Shown: positions 9,272 to 18,714, counted from the stretch's first letter. The stretch: 64,000 bases of DNA from Candidatus Zixiibacteriota bacterium (GCA_017999435.1 JAGNLV010000003.1:62001-126000), one strand, 5' to 3'. Program-made: numbers and translations. The notes: generated from the letters alone by a model not told the origin.

Positions 9272-9663
9272 CATCGATTACGGATAGGCCGGCGACCGAC
9301 CGGCCAAAAGCGGGCCGGCGGCGGCAGGATTCTCCGCTGATGCCCCCCGGCCCGCCGGCTGTCCGGGGTGCGCGAAACCGTCCTCCATGACCAGAGACCT
9401 ACCGCTTGAGACGAGGGGCAGGGGCTTTTGTTGCGGGGGGCGGCCCGAACGCAGATTCGGCGTCCCAAAACCCGGGGCGATCCTTCTCCCCCGCCCCCGG
9501 AATGACAGGTTTTGCTTGCTTTTTCGGCGCGATTGCCTTACTTGAGACGAGAGCAGAAAGCGCCCGTCGGCCGCCGCTGCTCGGCAGGGTCGTTCATACC
9601 GGATAGTCGCCGACGTCAAGACGTACGCAAGAAGATACGCACCTCGTCATAAGGGTTACAGGC
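9272..9663. other. Intergenic region between divergent dockerin-protein genes
   Basis: I see no gene here. An 11-base direct repeat (CTTGAGACGAG) occurs at 9405-9415 and 9542-9552. Several GC-rich inverted repeats (for example around 9286-9325) are present. AAGGG about nine bases before 9664 may be the ribosome site of the next gene. Confidence 0.4.
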
Positions 9664-10104
9664 ATGTACAAACGCGTCCTCCTCGCAGCCGTCGGCCTCG
9701 TGCTGATGGGGGCGGTGTCCGCCTCGGCCGCCGGCGAGCGAATCGACTGGCAGGTCATCGCCGCGGGCGGCGGCAACGGCTCGTCGACGAATTACCGGCT
9801 GAGCGGGACGGTCGGCCAGACGGCCGCCGGCGCCGGATCGTCGGCCAATTACCGGGTGAACCAGGGTTTCTGGCAGGACTTCGGGTCGGGCGGCTGCTGC
9901 GTGCTGCGGGGGGATTTCAACGAGGACGGCGCGGTGAAGGTGTCGGATCTCACCGGTCTGATCAACTACCTCTTCCGCGGCGGGGTCGCGCCGATTTGTC
10001 TCCCGCACGGCGACACCAACGCCGACGGCGCCATCAAGGTGTCGGACCTGACCCTGCTGATCAACTACCTCTTCCGCGGCGGGCCGGCTCCGGCGGCCTG
10101 CTGA
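9664..10104 (+). CDS. Small secreted dockerin-like protein
   Basis: A 146-residue exported protein with signal peptide (MYKRVLLAAVGLVLMGAVSASA). Residues about 30-70 hold a short repeated motif (STNYRLSGTVGQTAAG, SANYRVNQGFWQ). The C-terminal half is two dockerin-like Ca-binding repeats, GDFNEDGAVKVSDLTGLINYLFRGG and GDTNADGAIKVSDLTLLINYLFRGGPAP, with the Asp/Asn ligands of an EF-hand loop. In cellulosome bacteria such modules bind cohesins. No cohesin is seen in this window, so a surface-anchoring or secretion role is only inference. Confidence 0.75.
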   Translation: MYKRVLLAAVGLVLMGAVSASAAGERIDWQVIAAGGGNGSSTNYRLSGTVGQTAAGAGSSANYRVNQGFWQDFGSGGCCVLRGDFNEDGAVKVSDLTGLINYLFRGGVAPICLPHGDTNADGAIKVSDLTLLINYLFRGGPAPAAC

Positions 10105-10122
10105 CCGCGCGGCACAAACACG

Positions 10123-10158
10123 AAGCCGGCGGCGGCCTTGCCCGCCACCGGCTTTTTC
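10123..10158 (+). terminator. Rho-independent terminator
   Basis: AAGCCGGCGGCGG (from 10123) folds back on CCCGCCACCGGCTT (from 10141), followed by TTTTTC. It lies 18 bases after the stop of the small dockerin gene. The convergent response-regulator gene ends at 10186, so the stem may serve both. Confidence 0.85.
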
Positions 10159-10185
10159 ATTTCCCGCCGCGCCGTCCCCCCACGA

Positions 10186-11538
10186 TCACGACTCGATGTT
10201 AAGGCGCTTGATCATCTTGCGCAGGTTGGCCGGATCGATCTTGAGCTCCTCACCGGCCGCGATCACGTTCCCGCGCGCCCGGTCGAGCGCCTGCACGATC
10301 TTCATCCGCTTGAATTCCCATACCTGTTCGGCCAGGCCGGAGTTTCCGTTGGGGGCGGCGCTGCTCTCGTACCCGAGGTGGTTGGCCACGTCGTGGTAGG
10401 TGATGTAGTAACCGGGCGAAAGTTGAATGAGCGACTCCACCGTGTCGGAGAGCTGCCGGACATTGCCGGGCCAGTCGAATTCGACGAGGAGGGCGCGGGC
10501 CGACGGCTCGAACACTTTCAGGCCGACCCCGTTGATCCGGCAGGTCCGCTCGATGAAGTAGTCGAGGAGCTCGGGAATGTCCTCCCGGCGTTCCCGGAGC
10601 GCGGGCAGGCGGATCGTCACGCCTTTGAGGCGGTAGTAGAGATCCATCCGGAAAGCGCCGCTGCGCACCTGTTCCTCGAGGTCGAGGTGGGTGGCGCAGA
10701 TGACGCGGACGTCGACACTGCGCTTCACGCAGGTGCCCACCGGGGTGACCTCGCCATACTCGATAGCGCGGAGGATTTTCGCCTGGGTGGCGGGATCGAG
10801 TTCGCCGATCTCATCGAGGAACAGCGTGCTCCCGTCGGCGGCTTCGAAATACCCGACGCGGTTGGCCACCGCCCCGGTGAACGACCCCTCGGTGTGGCCG
10901 AAGAGTTCGGACTCGACCATGGTCGGGTCTTTCTGGCTGCAGTTGACGACCATCATCTCCCGGTCGGCGCGGCGGCTCCGGGCATGGAGGGCGCGGGCGA
11001 CCAGCTCTTTGCCGCTCCCGGTGGGGCCGAGGATCATGACTTTCGACGTGGTCGGGCCGATCTGCTCGATCCGCTGGTAGATCTGGCGCATGTCGCGCGA
11101 CTTCCCCACCATACCGTAGCGCTCTCGCGCCGCATCGATCAAGTCGCTTCCCGTGTTGCCCAGACGGTGGTACTGCACGGCGTTCTTGACCGCCCGCCGG
11201 AGACGCGAGGGTGGTTCGTTCTTGCCGATGAAGTCGAAGGGGTGGTAGTCGCGGTCGATATCCTCCTCCGAGTAATTTCCCGCAAACCCGGTGTGGAAGA
11301 TGATCGGGATTTCGGGGGCGATGTCCTTGATGAGGTTGGCGGCTTTCAGGCCGTCCATGCGGGCCATGCGGATGTCGAGGATGATGGTGTCGATCTCGGG
11401 GTGCTCTTTGATCCGCTCGAGCGCCTCCTGGCCGGAGAGCGCGGTGAGGACAGCGTAATCATCGGTGAACGATTCCAGCATGGCCTCGAGAACCATGCGG
11501 TCGTCGTCGACGATGAGAATCTGTCCGCTCTTAGACAC
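10186..11538 (-). CDS. NtrC-family sigma-54 response regulator
   Basis: A 450-residue transcription activator. The receiver domain (1-120) has Asp55 as predicted phosphorylation site in ILDIRM and Lys in FIGKNEP. An AAA+ sigma-54 interaction domain (about 140-375) has Walker A GPTGSGKE, Walker B TLFLDEIGE and the C-terminal FDWPGNVRQL. The sigma-54-contact loop reads GSFTGA rather than GAFTGA. A Fis-type helix-turn-helix fills residues 405-450. It lies 14 bases after the giant PAS kinase, which is presumably its partner, so the pair would control sigma-54 promoters. Targets are unknown. Confidence 0.93.
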   Translation of the reverse strand: MSKSGQILIVDDDRMVLEAMLESFTDDYAVLTALSGQEALERIKEHPEIDTIILDIRMARMDGLKAANLIKDIAPEIPIIFHTGFAGNYSEEDIDRDYHPFDFIGKNEPPSRLRRAVKNAVQYHRLGNTGSDLIDAARERYGMVGKSRDMRQIYQRIEQIGPTTSKVMILGPTGSGKELVARALHARSRRADREMMVVNCSQKDPTMVESELFGHTEGSFTGAVANRVGYFEAADGSTLFLDEIGELDPATQAKILRAIEYGEVTPVGTCVKRSVDVRVICATHLDLEEQVRSGAFRMDLYYRLKGVTIRLPALRERREDIPELLDYFIERTCRINGVGLKVFEPSARALLVEFDWPGNVRQLSDTVESLIQLSPGYYITYHDVANHLGYESSAAPNGNSGLAEQVWEFKRMKIVQALDRARGNVIAAGEELKIDPANLRKMIKRLNIES

Positions 11539-11552
11539 TGGTAGACAACTGC

Positions 11553-14500
11553 TTACAAGTGACTGCCACCTGGGAGCAATATAATGAATGTGGTTCCTCT
11601 GTCAAGCGCGGATTCAAGACCGATCTGACCATCATACAGCTCCACGATCCGTTTGGCGACCGCCAGCCCCAGGCCGGTCCCACGGTCGAGCTTGGTGGTG
11701 AAGAACGGCTCGAAGGCCCGCTGCTGGATCTCGAACGGAATCCCCGGTCCGGTGTCGCGGACGACAATGCGCACCCGGCCGTCGTCCGGCCGGGCGGCGA
11801 TCGACACCGCCCGTTCCGTTACTTCGGCGACCGCGTCGAGGGCATTGATCACGAGGTTGTTGAACAGGCTGTAGAGGTGCGATTTGCCGACCGTGACAAA
11901 GAGATCGGCGGGGATGTCGGCGGTGATGGTCGCCGCCAGTTCCTCGGCGGCGTGGCGGTTCTGCTCGACGATCTCCTGAATGACGCCGGCGAGCCGGACC
12001 CGCTCCACCCGGCGCTGGGACTCCAGCCGGGCGTACTGGGTGACGGTTTCTGTCAGGGAAATGGCGCGGCGGACGGCGCGATCGGCCAACTGCATGAGAC
12101 GCTCGGTGCGGGCGAGATCGGTCGTGTCGGAAGCGGCCAGCAGCCCCCGCAATTTCTCGAGGGTGGCGATCGCCGGATAGAGAGAGTTGTAGATTTCGTG
12201 GGAGACGCCGCCGGCGATTTCGCGCATCTGCTGGTAGCGGAGAAGGTTCGCCCGCCGGACCTCTTCCTCGGCCCGCTTGCGTTCGGTGATATCGACCACC
12301 ACACCGCGCAGTCCCGCCGGCAGCCCGTCGCGCACGATGCGCGAAGAGTAGATGAGTACGGGAAAAGTGGAACCGTCCTTGCGCAGGTGCGTGTACTCGT
12401 AGCGCTGGGGGTTCTCCCCTGCCAGACGTTTGGCGAAGTTGGCGCGGACTTCGGCGCGGTCGCTTTCAAGGAAGAGCTGGTCGACGGTCAGGCCGGCCTC
12501 CAGGTCGGCCGATGTGTACCCGGTGGACTCAAAGCCGTGGCGGTTGGAGTAGGTCAGGCGGCCGACGACGTCGGTTTCGAAGACGGTCTGCGGCAAGAGA
12601 TCGGCCAGCTCGCGGAAGCGCTCCTCGCTCTCGCGCAGCGCCTCTTCCGCCCGCTTCGCCATCGTGATGTCGTGAGCAATGACCAGGGCGGCCACCGTGC
12701 GCCCCCGGAGGTCGCGGTAGGGCTGCACGTTGTTGTAGAACCACCGCCACTCGCCCCTGAGGTAGACCGGCGCCTCGCTGATGAACTCCTTGTCCTCGGC
12801 GATCACCCGCCGGACGTTGGACATCTGCCGGTCGGCCAGATCTTCGGGGAAGATATCCCACTCGGTCCGGCCGATGAGTTCCTCCGGACGGCGGCCGACT
12901 GCCTGGGCGGCATTCTGGTTGACGAACAGGAAGTAGCCCTCGGCATCGACGAGAATGATCGAGGCCCGGACGTTCTCGACGAGGAGACGGTACTTCTCTT
13001 CCTGCTGCCGCACGGACTCCTCGGCGGCTTTGCGCTCGGAGATATCGCGGGAGACGATGCACAGGACCTTGTGGCCGCCGTAGACGATCTCGTTGACGCC
13101 GACTTCGACCGGGATGCGCCGCCCGTCGCGGGTGCGGTAGTACCGCTCGCGGAGGAAGGGCAGTCCCCCGGCGAGAACCTTCCGGAAGCCTTCCCGAACC
13201 TCGCCGGAATCGTGGTCGACGAAGTCAAAGAGCGAGATTCCGCACATTTCTTCGACTGAATAGCCGAGCATCTCGCGAAGCGAGCGGTTGGCCTCGATGA
13301 TGCGCCCCGAGTCGGCCTGGGCGAGGTAGATGAAGTCGGCGCTCTGCTCCATGACGGCGCGGTATTTTTCCTCGCTCTCGCGCACGGCTGTTTCCATGTG
13401 CTTGCGGTCGGTGATGTCATGGCCGATGGCGATGGCGGTGACCGCGCCGGTGTGCGGGTCCTCGAGCATCGAGTTCGACCACAGGATGATGCGCTCCTCG
13501 CCGGTGCGGGTCAGGAGCGCCCGCTCGTAGCGGTCGGCGGGGTGGTCGCGGACCCACTGGCCGAAACGGACGAGGCCGGGGTGGTGAAAGTGCTCCGGCA
13601 GAAAGAGTTCGTGCCAGGACCGCCCGAGCACCTCCTCGCGCCGGTAGCCCGTGACCCGTTCGAGCTCGTCGTTGAACACCGTGATGCACCCCCGCTCGTC
13701 CAGGCAGCAGATCAGGCTGTTGGCGGTCTGCAGGACCATCCGCGTGAAATCCCGCTCGGCCGCCAGTTCCCGGTTGGCCTCGATCATCTCCAGGTACGAC
13801 CCGACCATCGCGGCCGCCGCCCGCAGCAGCCGGACGTCTTCCTCGCTCCATCGCCGGGCCGAGCGGGTGTCGTCGAAACCGATAAAGCCGTACCACTGGC
13901 CGCGGACAAAGACGGGCAGGGTGAGGACGGAGAGGACGCCGCAGGGGGCGTTGACGGAGCGCACGGGCTCGCTCATCTCGGCCACTACGCCGCCGACCGG
14001 GCGACCGGCAGCCAGCCGGTCCCGCATGGACGCAAACTGCGGCGCGTAGGGGCGGCGCTGAAGCTCCGGCCGGCCGAGCGTCGGTCTCACACCCGGCCGG
14101 CACACTTCGTAGACCTCCCGCGCGCACAGGCCGAGCTCGGGATCCGTGAAGTTCTGGTAGACGTACACGCGGCAGGAGTCGAGCGCCGTCAGCAGGTGGT
14201 AGAGCGCATCGTTCAGCGCCCCCGCCGATACGGGCGTCTGAAGCAGCGTCAGCGAACACCCCACCAGGCCTTCCTCGTAGCGCAGGCGGGTCGCCAGCTG
14301 CTGCCGGGAGCGCACCCGATCGGTGACATCTTCGGTGTGCACCATCACGAGGTCGGGCGGCACGTAGACGTAGTGGACGATGAGCGAAACGGTGCGGTCG
14401 AGGGACTGAAAGGTGTAGTCCATTTCTCGCCGAATGGTCGTCTGTTCGTCGAAGCATCGGGCGATGTCGGCGCGCAGGTCCGGCCGGTCGGCGTACAGCA

Positions 14501-17294
14501 GGGAGAGCCGGATGCCGGCTTTCAAGGCGATCGTGCCGCCCGTGATCGCGACCGCCGCGTCGTTGTAGTCGGCCAGCACGAAGTCGTCGCCCGCCCGCTG
14601 CCAGGTGTACGTGGGCACGGGAATGCCCTTGTACTGCGCCCGCATCTTCTCTTCGCTCTCGTGGAGGGCGTCGATAGCGGCCCGCTGCTCGGTGATGTCG
14701 TAGATCGCGCCGTCGAGAAAGGCGACCGTTCCATCGGGGCCGGCGACGGCCTGGCCCCGCTCGTGGACCCAGCGCACCTCGCCGTCGGCGCGGACAATGC
14801 GGTATTCCGCGGAGAACGGCCGGCGGCCGGCGACCGCGGCGGCGATCACCTCGCTCACGCGCGACCGGTCGTCCCGATGCACGATGCTCGCGTAGGGGGT
14901 GCCGCCGCCCGGCTCAAAAACCGCGCTCTCGTAACCGGTGACGGTGGTGATCTCGTTGCTGACAAATTCCATCAGCCGCGCCTCGCCGGGGAGGCAGCGG
15001 TAGATTGCGGCCGGGATGTTGGCGACGAGCGCCGCCAGGCGGTCTTCGCTGCGGCGAAGGGCCGCCTCAGTCGCCAAGCGCTCGCTGACATCGCGCAACG
15101 TCGTGTGCAGAACCGAGCGGCCGCCGATCTCAATCAGGGTGTGGCTTATTTCGACGGGGCAGCGCCGGCCGTCTTCGCCGCAGACGACTCCGTTGATCCA
15201 CTTGCCGGTGCTCGCGATTTCCAGGTGCCGTTTGTAGCGCTCCCCGAAATTGGCGCGGATATCCGGCGGCGCCATCTCCGAGACATGGCGGCCGATCAGG
15301 CGGTCGCGGGGCCGGCCAATCAGCGCCTCCGCGCGGGCGTTGAGATCGATGACCTTCCCGGTCTCGGCGTCCGCAATGACATAGGCGTCGCGCGATCCGT
15401 GGAACAACATGCGGAAGCGCTCCTCGGATTCGCGCAACTCGTTTTCCGCCCGCGCCCGGTCGGTCCAGTCCCGGATCACAGTGAGCACCTGGCAGTCATC
15501 GACCGGGGCCATGCGCAGTTCCCAGTGCCGGCGCTCGCCGCCCTGGTCCAGGTCGTACTCGAGGCTCTCCATGGCGCCCGTGTCGAGGGCGCGCCCGATC
15601 GCCTCCATGGCCGGACCCGCTACCGCCGGCGGCAGGGATTCGGAGAGCGGGCGGTTGAGGAAAACCTCGGGCGGCAACAGCAGATCGGCGTGCTCGCGGG
15701 CATGAAAATCAGTGATGACGCCGTCCCGATTGATCCGGAACACGAGATCCGGCGACGCCTGGCAGAAAGCGAGAAAGTCGGCCTCGCGCTGGCGCAGCAG
15801 CCGCTGCACCTGGAGTCGCCGCCGATTGACAATCACCAGCGTGACCAGCAGGGCGATGGCGACCGCCGAGAGGTGCAAGTGGTAGCGCCAGAGGAAATTG
15901 CTCGCCACCGACCAGAGCGGGCGATGGTCAAATTCGGCGATCAGGGCGCCGCCCCCGCCGGAGAAGACATAGGATGCGCGCTCGGCCTCCGGATCGAACG
16001 CGATGAGGGCGCGGTACTCGCCGACCGCCGGGAGCACCGCGAGAGGCTTCAGGTCGGCGGTCATGACGACCGCGCCGAGTTCCGACCCGAACAGCCAGGC
16101 CGGTTCGCTCCGCCCCGGCAAGTCGATGGTTCCCTGGAAGGAACGCAGGTGCGAAGGCGCGGAGCGGGCCATCAGGCGGAGGCGGCGATCGAAACGGCTG
16201 ACCGTGCCGTCCTGGGTCAAAACCCACACGCCCGAGTCGCCGGCGCCGGGCGGGACCCACAAAGCCCGCACGGGAGCAGAGAGGGGCGGCGAAGAATCGA
16301 GCACGGCGCCGTCGGTCGAGATGCGCGACACCCGGCGGACCGGCTGCAAGAAGGCGAGCGTATCCGCGGGCTCTGTGAGGGGGGTCGAGTGCCCGAGATA
16401 GTACTCGCCCGGCTGTTCGGCCGGGATAATTGCGATGCCGCCGTGCTCGGCCGCAATCACCCGGTTGAACCGCACGCGGCCGGTCCGATCAACCGCCGTC
16501 ACATAGGCCCAACTGTCGCTGAAGAGGCTGTCGGAAACCCCCTGCTTCGAATTGTAGGAGACGAAAATCAACCCCGGATCGGCGGGGTTCCCCCACAGAT
16601 GGACCTGCCCGGCCATGACTCCGGTCGCCACCGGCAGCGTCCACTCCACCGCGAACGTTTCCACCTCGATGCACACGAGGACACGCGGAACCAGATCGCG
16701 CACAGCGTTGAGGTAGAAGAGGATCTCGTGCCGCGCGTCGTAGTCGTAATCGGCGAGACCGACGCAGGTGATCGACGGCTGCCAGTGGCCGTCGCCCGTA
16801 TGGTCCTCGCCCGCGGCCAGAAACAGCCAGGCCACCGAATCCTCCGCCGGTCCGAATTTCACCGCGAATGCGGAATCGCGGCGGAACCCGGCCCCCACAA
16901 CCACCGTGTCGCCGCGCGCGGCGTCCGGGCAGAGACGGAAGTCGGCGATCGTCAGGCGCACCGGGTTGTCGTTGATGACGTGGCCGGTCGTGAGATCCTG
17001 GTAGGAGAACATGGCGGGATTGTCGGTGGTGACGGAGGGATTGTAGGCAAACACGACCAGGATGCTGTCGCCGGGCCGCGGTCCTCCGCGGTGAATCTGA
17101 AAGGGAGTGACGACCTGCGGCGCCGAGGGATCCGGCGCCATCTTCCGCCTGACCTCCACCTCGTACGGCAGCAGGCTCGAATCGGGCCGCGCGGGAATCT
17201 CCAGACTCGCCGGCGGCACCGGCGATGAGCGCGATTCGCGGCCGGCCGCCAAGGCGAGCACGAGAAGCAGAAGGCATGCGCACGCGCGCTTCAT
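11553..17294 (-). CDS. Giant membrane sensor histidine kinase, eight PAS domains plus GAF
   Basis: A 1,913-residue kinase. It has a signal peptide, a periplasmic beta-rich sensor (about 25-465), one transmembrane helix (about 470-490), four PAS domains, a GAF domain (about 1000-1175), four more PAS domains, then HisKA and HATPase_c. The H-box is GGVSHEIYNSLYP (about residue 1698), with Tyr where Arg/Asn is usual. The ATPase has NLVINALDAV, DTGPGIP and GTGLGLAVAKRI boxes. The PAS modules are joined by the usual SEExFRxLxE coiled segments. The next gene is its likely response regulator. The number of input modules is exceptional. Ligands cannot be told from sequence. Confidence 0.93.
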   Translation of the reverse strand: MKRACACLLLLVLALAAGRESRSSPVPPASLEIPARPDSSLLPYEVEVRRKMAPDPSAPQVVTPFQIHRGGPRPGDSILVVFAYNPSVTTDNPAMFSYQDLTTGHVINDNPVRLTIADFRLCPDAARGDTVVVGAGFRRDSAFAVKFGPAEDSVAWLFLAAGEDHTGDGHWQPSITCVGLADYDYDARHEILFYLNAVRDLVPRVLVCIEVETFAVEWTLPVATGVMAGQVHLWGNPADPGLIFVSYNSKQGVSDSLFSDSWAYVTAVDRTGRVRFNRVIAAEHGGIAIIPAEQPGEYYLGHSTPLTEPADTLAFLQPVRRVSRISTDGAVLDSSPPLSAPVRALWVPPGAGDSGVWVLTQDGTVSRFDRRLRLMARSAPSHLRSFQGTIDLPGRSEPAWLFGSELGAVVMTADLKPLAVLPAVGEYRALIAFDPEAERASYVFSGGGGALIAEFDHRPLWSVASNFLWRYHLHLSAVAIALLVTLVIVNRRRLQVQRLLRQREADFLAFCQASPDLVFRINRDGVITDFHAREHADLLLPPEVFLNRPLSESLPPAVAGPAMEAIGRALDTGAMESLEYDLDQGGERRHWELRMAPVDDCQVLTVIRDWTDRARAENELRESEERFRMLFHGSRDAYVIADAETGKVIDLNARAEALIGRPRDRLIGRHVSEMAPPDIRANFGERYKRHLEIASTGKWINGVVCGEDGRRCPVEISHTLIEIGGRSVLHTTLRDVSERLATEAALRRSEDRLAALVANIPAAIYRCLPGEARLMEFVSNEITTVTGYESAVFEPGGGTPYASIVHRDDRSRVSEVIAAAVAGRRPFSAEYRIVRADGEVRWVHERGQAVAGPDGTVAFLDGAIYDITEQRAAIDALHESEEKMRAQYKGIPVPTYTWQRAGDDFVLADYNDAAVAITGGTIALKAGIRLSLLYADRPDLRADIARCFDEQTTIRREMDYTFQSLDRTVSLIVHYVYVPPDLVMVHTEDVTDRVRSRQQLATRLRYEEGLVGCSLTLLQTPVSAGALNDALYHLLTALDSCRVYVYQNFTDPELGLCAREVYEVCRPGVRPTLGRPELQRRPYAPQFASMRDRLAAGRPVGGVVAEMSEPVRSVNAPCGVLSVLTLPVFVRGQWYGFIGFDDTRSARRWSEEDVRLLRAAAAMVGSYLEMIEANRELAAERDFTRMVLQTANSLICCLDERGCITVFNDELERVTGYRREEVLGRSWHELFLPEHFHHPGLVRFGQWVRDHPADRYERALLTRTGEERIILWSNSMLEDPHTGAVTAIAIGHDITDRKHMETAVRESEEKYRAVMEQSADFIYLAQADSGRIIEANRSLREMLGYSVEEMCGISLFDFVDHDSGEVREGFRKVLAGGLPFLRERYYRTRDGRRIPVEVGVNEIVYGGHKVLCIVSRDISERKAAEESVRQQEEKYRLLVENVRASIILVDAEGYFLFVNQNAAQAVGRRPEELIGRTEWDIFPEDLADRQMSNVRRVIAEDKEFISEAPVYLRGEWRWFYNNVQPYRDLRGRTVAALVIAHDITMAKRAEEALRESEERFRELADLLPQTVFETDVVGRLTYSNRHGFESTGYTSADLEAGLTVDQLFLESDRAEVRANFAKRLAGENPQRYEYTHLRKDGSTFPVLIYSSRIVRDGLPAGLRGVVVDITERKRAEEEVRRANLLRYQQMREIAGGVSHEIYNSLYPAIATLEKLRGLLAASDTTDLARTERLMQLADRAVRRAISLTETVTQYARLESQRRVERVRLAGVIQEIVEQNRHAAEELAATITADIPADLFVTVGKSHLYSLFNNLVINALDAVAEVTERAVSIAARPDDGRVRIVVRDTGPGIPFEIQQRAFEPFFTTKLDRGTGLGLAVAKRIVELYDGQIGLESALDRGTTFIILLPGGSHL

Positions 17295-17364
17295 ACCATC
17301 AAGATATGCAGAACGGTCAAAAAGCCAAATTGAAAGCCGGACCCCCGATCGCGCCGGAAACGGG

Positions 17365-17478
17365 AAGACCCTTCGGATTATCCCGAAGGGTCTTCACATA
17401 AAGGAGGAAACCCTGCCTGTTGGGCTTGAGCACACGGGAGGGGGGACAGGCAGGGTTTCTAGGGGGCTTTTCTATTGC
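17365..17478 (-). ncRNA. Candidate small RNA or structured leader with C-rich, anti-SD-like single strands
   Basis: The predicted transcript starts near 17478. It first folds a perfect 14-bp stem (GAAACCCTGCCTGT at 17446-17459 and 17407-17420 in reverse complement) with a 25-base loop containing CCCCCCUCCC. The linker contains CCUCCUUU, identical to the 3' end of 16S rRNA. A perfect 12-bp stem (17383-17394 with 17365-17376, AAGACCCTTCGG) closes it. No U-run follows, so it may instead be the leader of the kinase gene starting at 17294. Known C-rich sRNAs act by binding ribosome sites; that role here is inference. Confidence 0.5.
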
Positions 17479-17484
17479 CTCTGC

Positions 17485-17512
17485 ATTATAAGCTTTTTCA
17501 CGCCCTTGTCAA
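17485..17512 (-). promoter_or_regulatory. Consensus sigma-70 promoter upstream of the kinase/sRNA
   Basis: Minus strand TTGACA (17512-17507), 16-base spacer, TATAAT (17490-17485): both boxes are perfect. A second possible promoter, TTGACA (17546-17541) with TTAATC (17523-17518) at 17-base spacing, lies just upstream. Confidence 0.8.
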
Positions 17513-17546
17513 CAACTGATTAACAGAAAGTTCATCCCTTTGTCAA

Positions 17547-17937
17547 GAAAAAATCTGCGCTACTTCACTGCTCACCTGCTATAACGGCCGGTCGCAGTCA
17601 AAAGTTCCTCACGCCGTTGTCGGAGTTCTCTTTGACCGAAAAACACTCAGGGCGCGCCGCCTGTCATCGCATGACATGAACGATCGGAATCCCGCACGCC
17701 GCCTTCGAGTTACATCGCACAAGCGGTACATCCGCGCTCGCCGGCCCCGAAGGCCTCTTGGAGAGTCCCTCCCAACCGGCGGGTCCTCGACCCGGTTGCG
17801 TCTTGGGCCTCGGCCGGTGCGCGCCGCTGCGGGGGCGCAGATTTCGCGCCCCCCGCTCGCATTGCTCCCGGTCATGGTTCTTTCCGCCGCACAGGCAGAG
17901 CCCCGGAGTCTCGTTCTCCCCAGGCGCGCGTCTGACG
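17547..17937. other. Intergenic region, no gene recognised
   Basis: About 390 bases. Short open frames exist on both strands, but none has a ribosome site, signal peptide or family similarity. I see no repeat or RNA structure strong enough to report. Confidence 0.4.
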
Positions 17938-18714
17938 TCACTGACCAAGGATCAGGTAGGGGCTGTTTTCTTTGCGGTAGTCCTCGGGGATGTCGTAGAC
18001 CCCGGCCGGGGCCGGCTTGTTTTCCTCGAACGCGAGCAGTCGCTGGACCGACTTCATCTCCATACCCATCATGGCGGTCGAGACGTTCACGAGGACGGCG
18101 ATGCCCTCGATCTTCATGCCTTCTTTGTACATGTCGCCGGCATTGGGGAGGAAGGCCATGGCCTGGAGCATGAGGGCGCGGTACATGCTCCAGTCAATCT
18201 TGGCGTCGGTCGTGGCCCAGGCTTCGCTCGTGACCGTTGCCCCCATCCCGAGGGTCATCGTGATGATGAACTTGCGGGTATTCCACTGGTCGATTTTCCT
18301 GGTCGAATCGGTGCGCTGGACGGTGTAGGTCATGTTGCCCATGAGACCGCCGAGTTTCTGGCGCAGGGAGTCGGCGGCCGGGTCGGCGGCGGCGGCGGCC
18401 GCCGCCGTGCTGTCGAGCATTTTGCCGAGCGCGCCGGCCGGGATTTCCGCATACACCTTCTGGTCGGCGCGGACAAAGCAAAGGGTCTGCTTTTTCGCAT
18501 CGACAATGAACTTCTGGCCGCCCCCCATGACCATGGCGGCCCGGGACGGCGACACCCAGATTTCGGTCGTGTCCGAGGATGCCGGACGGGTCTGCCCGCC
18601 CAGTTGCATGGCCTCGGTTTCGGTGACGTTCTTGATGTACGCGTCGGCCCGCGCCATCCCGCCGGCCAGGCACACGACCGCCCCGGCCACCATCAGCATC
18701 CGCATTGTCCGCAT
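17938..18714 (-). CDS. Exported protein, DUF4412-like
   Basis: A 258-residue protein with signal peptide (MRTMRMLMVAGAVVCLAGGMARA). The start at 18714 is fixed by AGGAG four bases upstream. The body looks like a periplasmic beta-sheet domain of the LolA/DUF4412 sort: threonine-rich strands such as KNVTETEAMQLGG and TEIWVSPSRAAMVMGGGQKF, then a Met-rich helix region (MYRALMLQAMAFLPNAGDMYKEGMKIEG). An Ala run (AAAAAAA) at about residue 105 is low complexity. Binding partner unknown. It is 59 bases after the isochorismatase-like gene and could share its transcript. Confidence 0.55.
   Translation of the reverse strand: MRTMRMLMVAGAVVCLAGGMARADAYIKNVTETEAMQLGGQTRPASSDTTEIWVSPSRAAMVMGGGQKFIVDAKKQTLCFVRADQKVYAEIPAGALGKMLDSTAAAAAAADPAADSLRQKLGGLMGNMTYTVQRTDSTRKIDQWNTRKFIITMTLGMGATVTSEAWATTDAKIDWSMYRALMLQAMAFLPNAGDMYKEGMKIEGIAVLVNVSTAMMGMEMKSVQRLLAFEENKPAPAGVYDIPEDYRKENSPYLILGQ

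Noticed and set aside
9405-9552. 11-base direct repeat (CTTGAGACGAG) as possible operator pair
   Set aside because: Only two copies 137 bases apart with no matching symmetry or nearby promoter; kept only as a note.
13398-17228. 1,276-residue plus-strand open frame opposite the giant kinase
   Set aside because: No domains, no ribosome site, and biased composition expected from the complement of a GC-rich gene; the PAS/HisKA frame is clearly the real one.
17609-17948. Small minus-strand frames upstream of the kinase promoter
   Set aside because: Two overlapping frames, Arg-rich, without ribosome sites or recognisable motifs.
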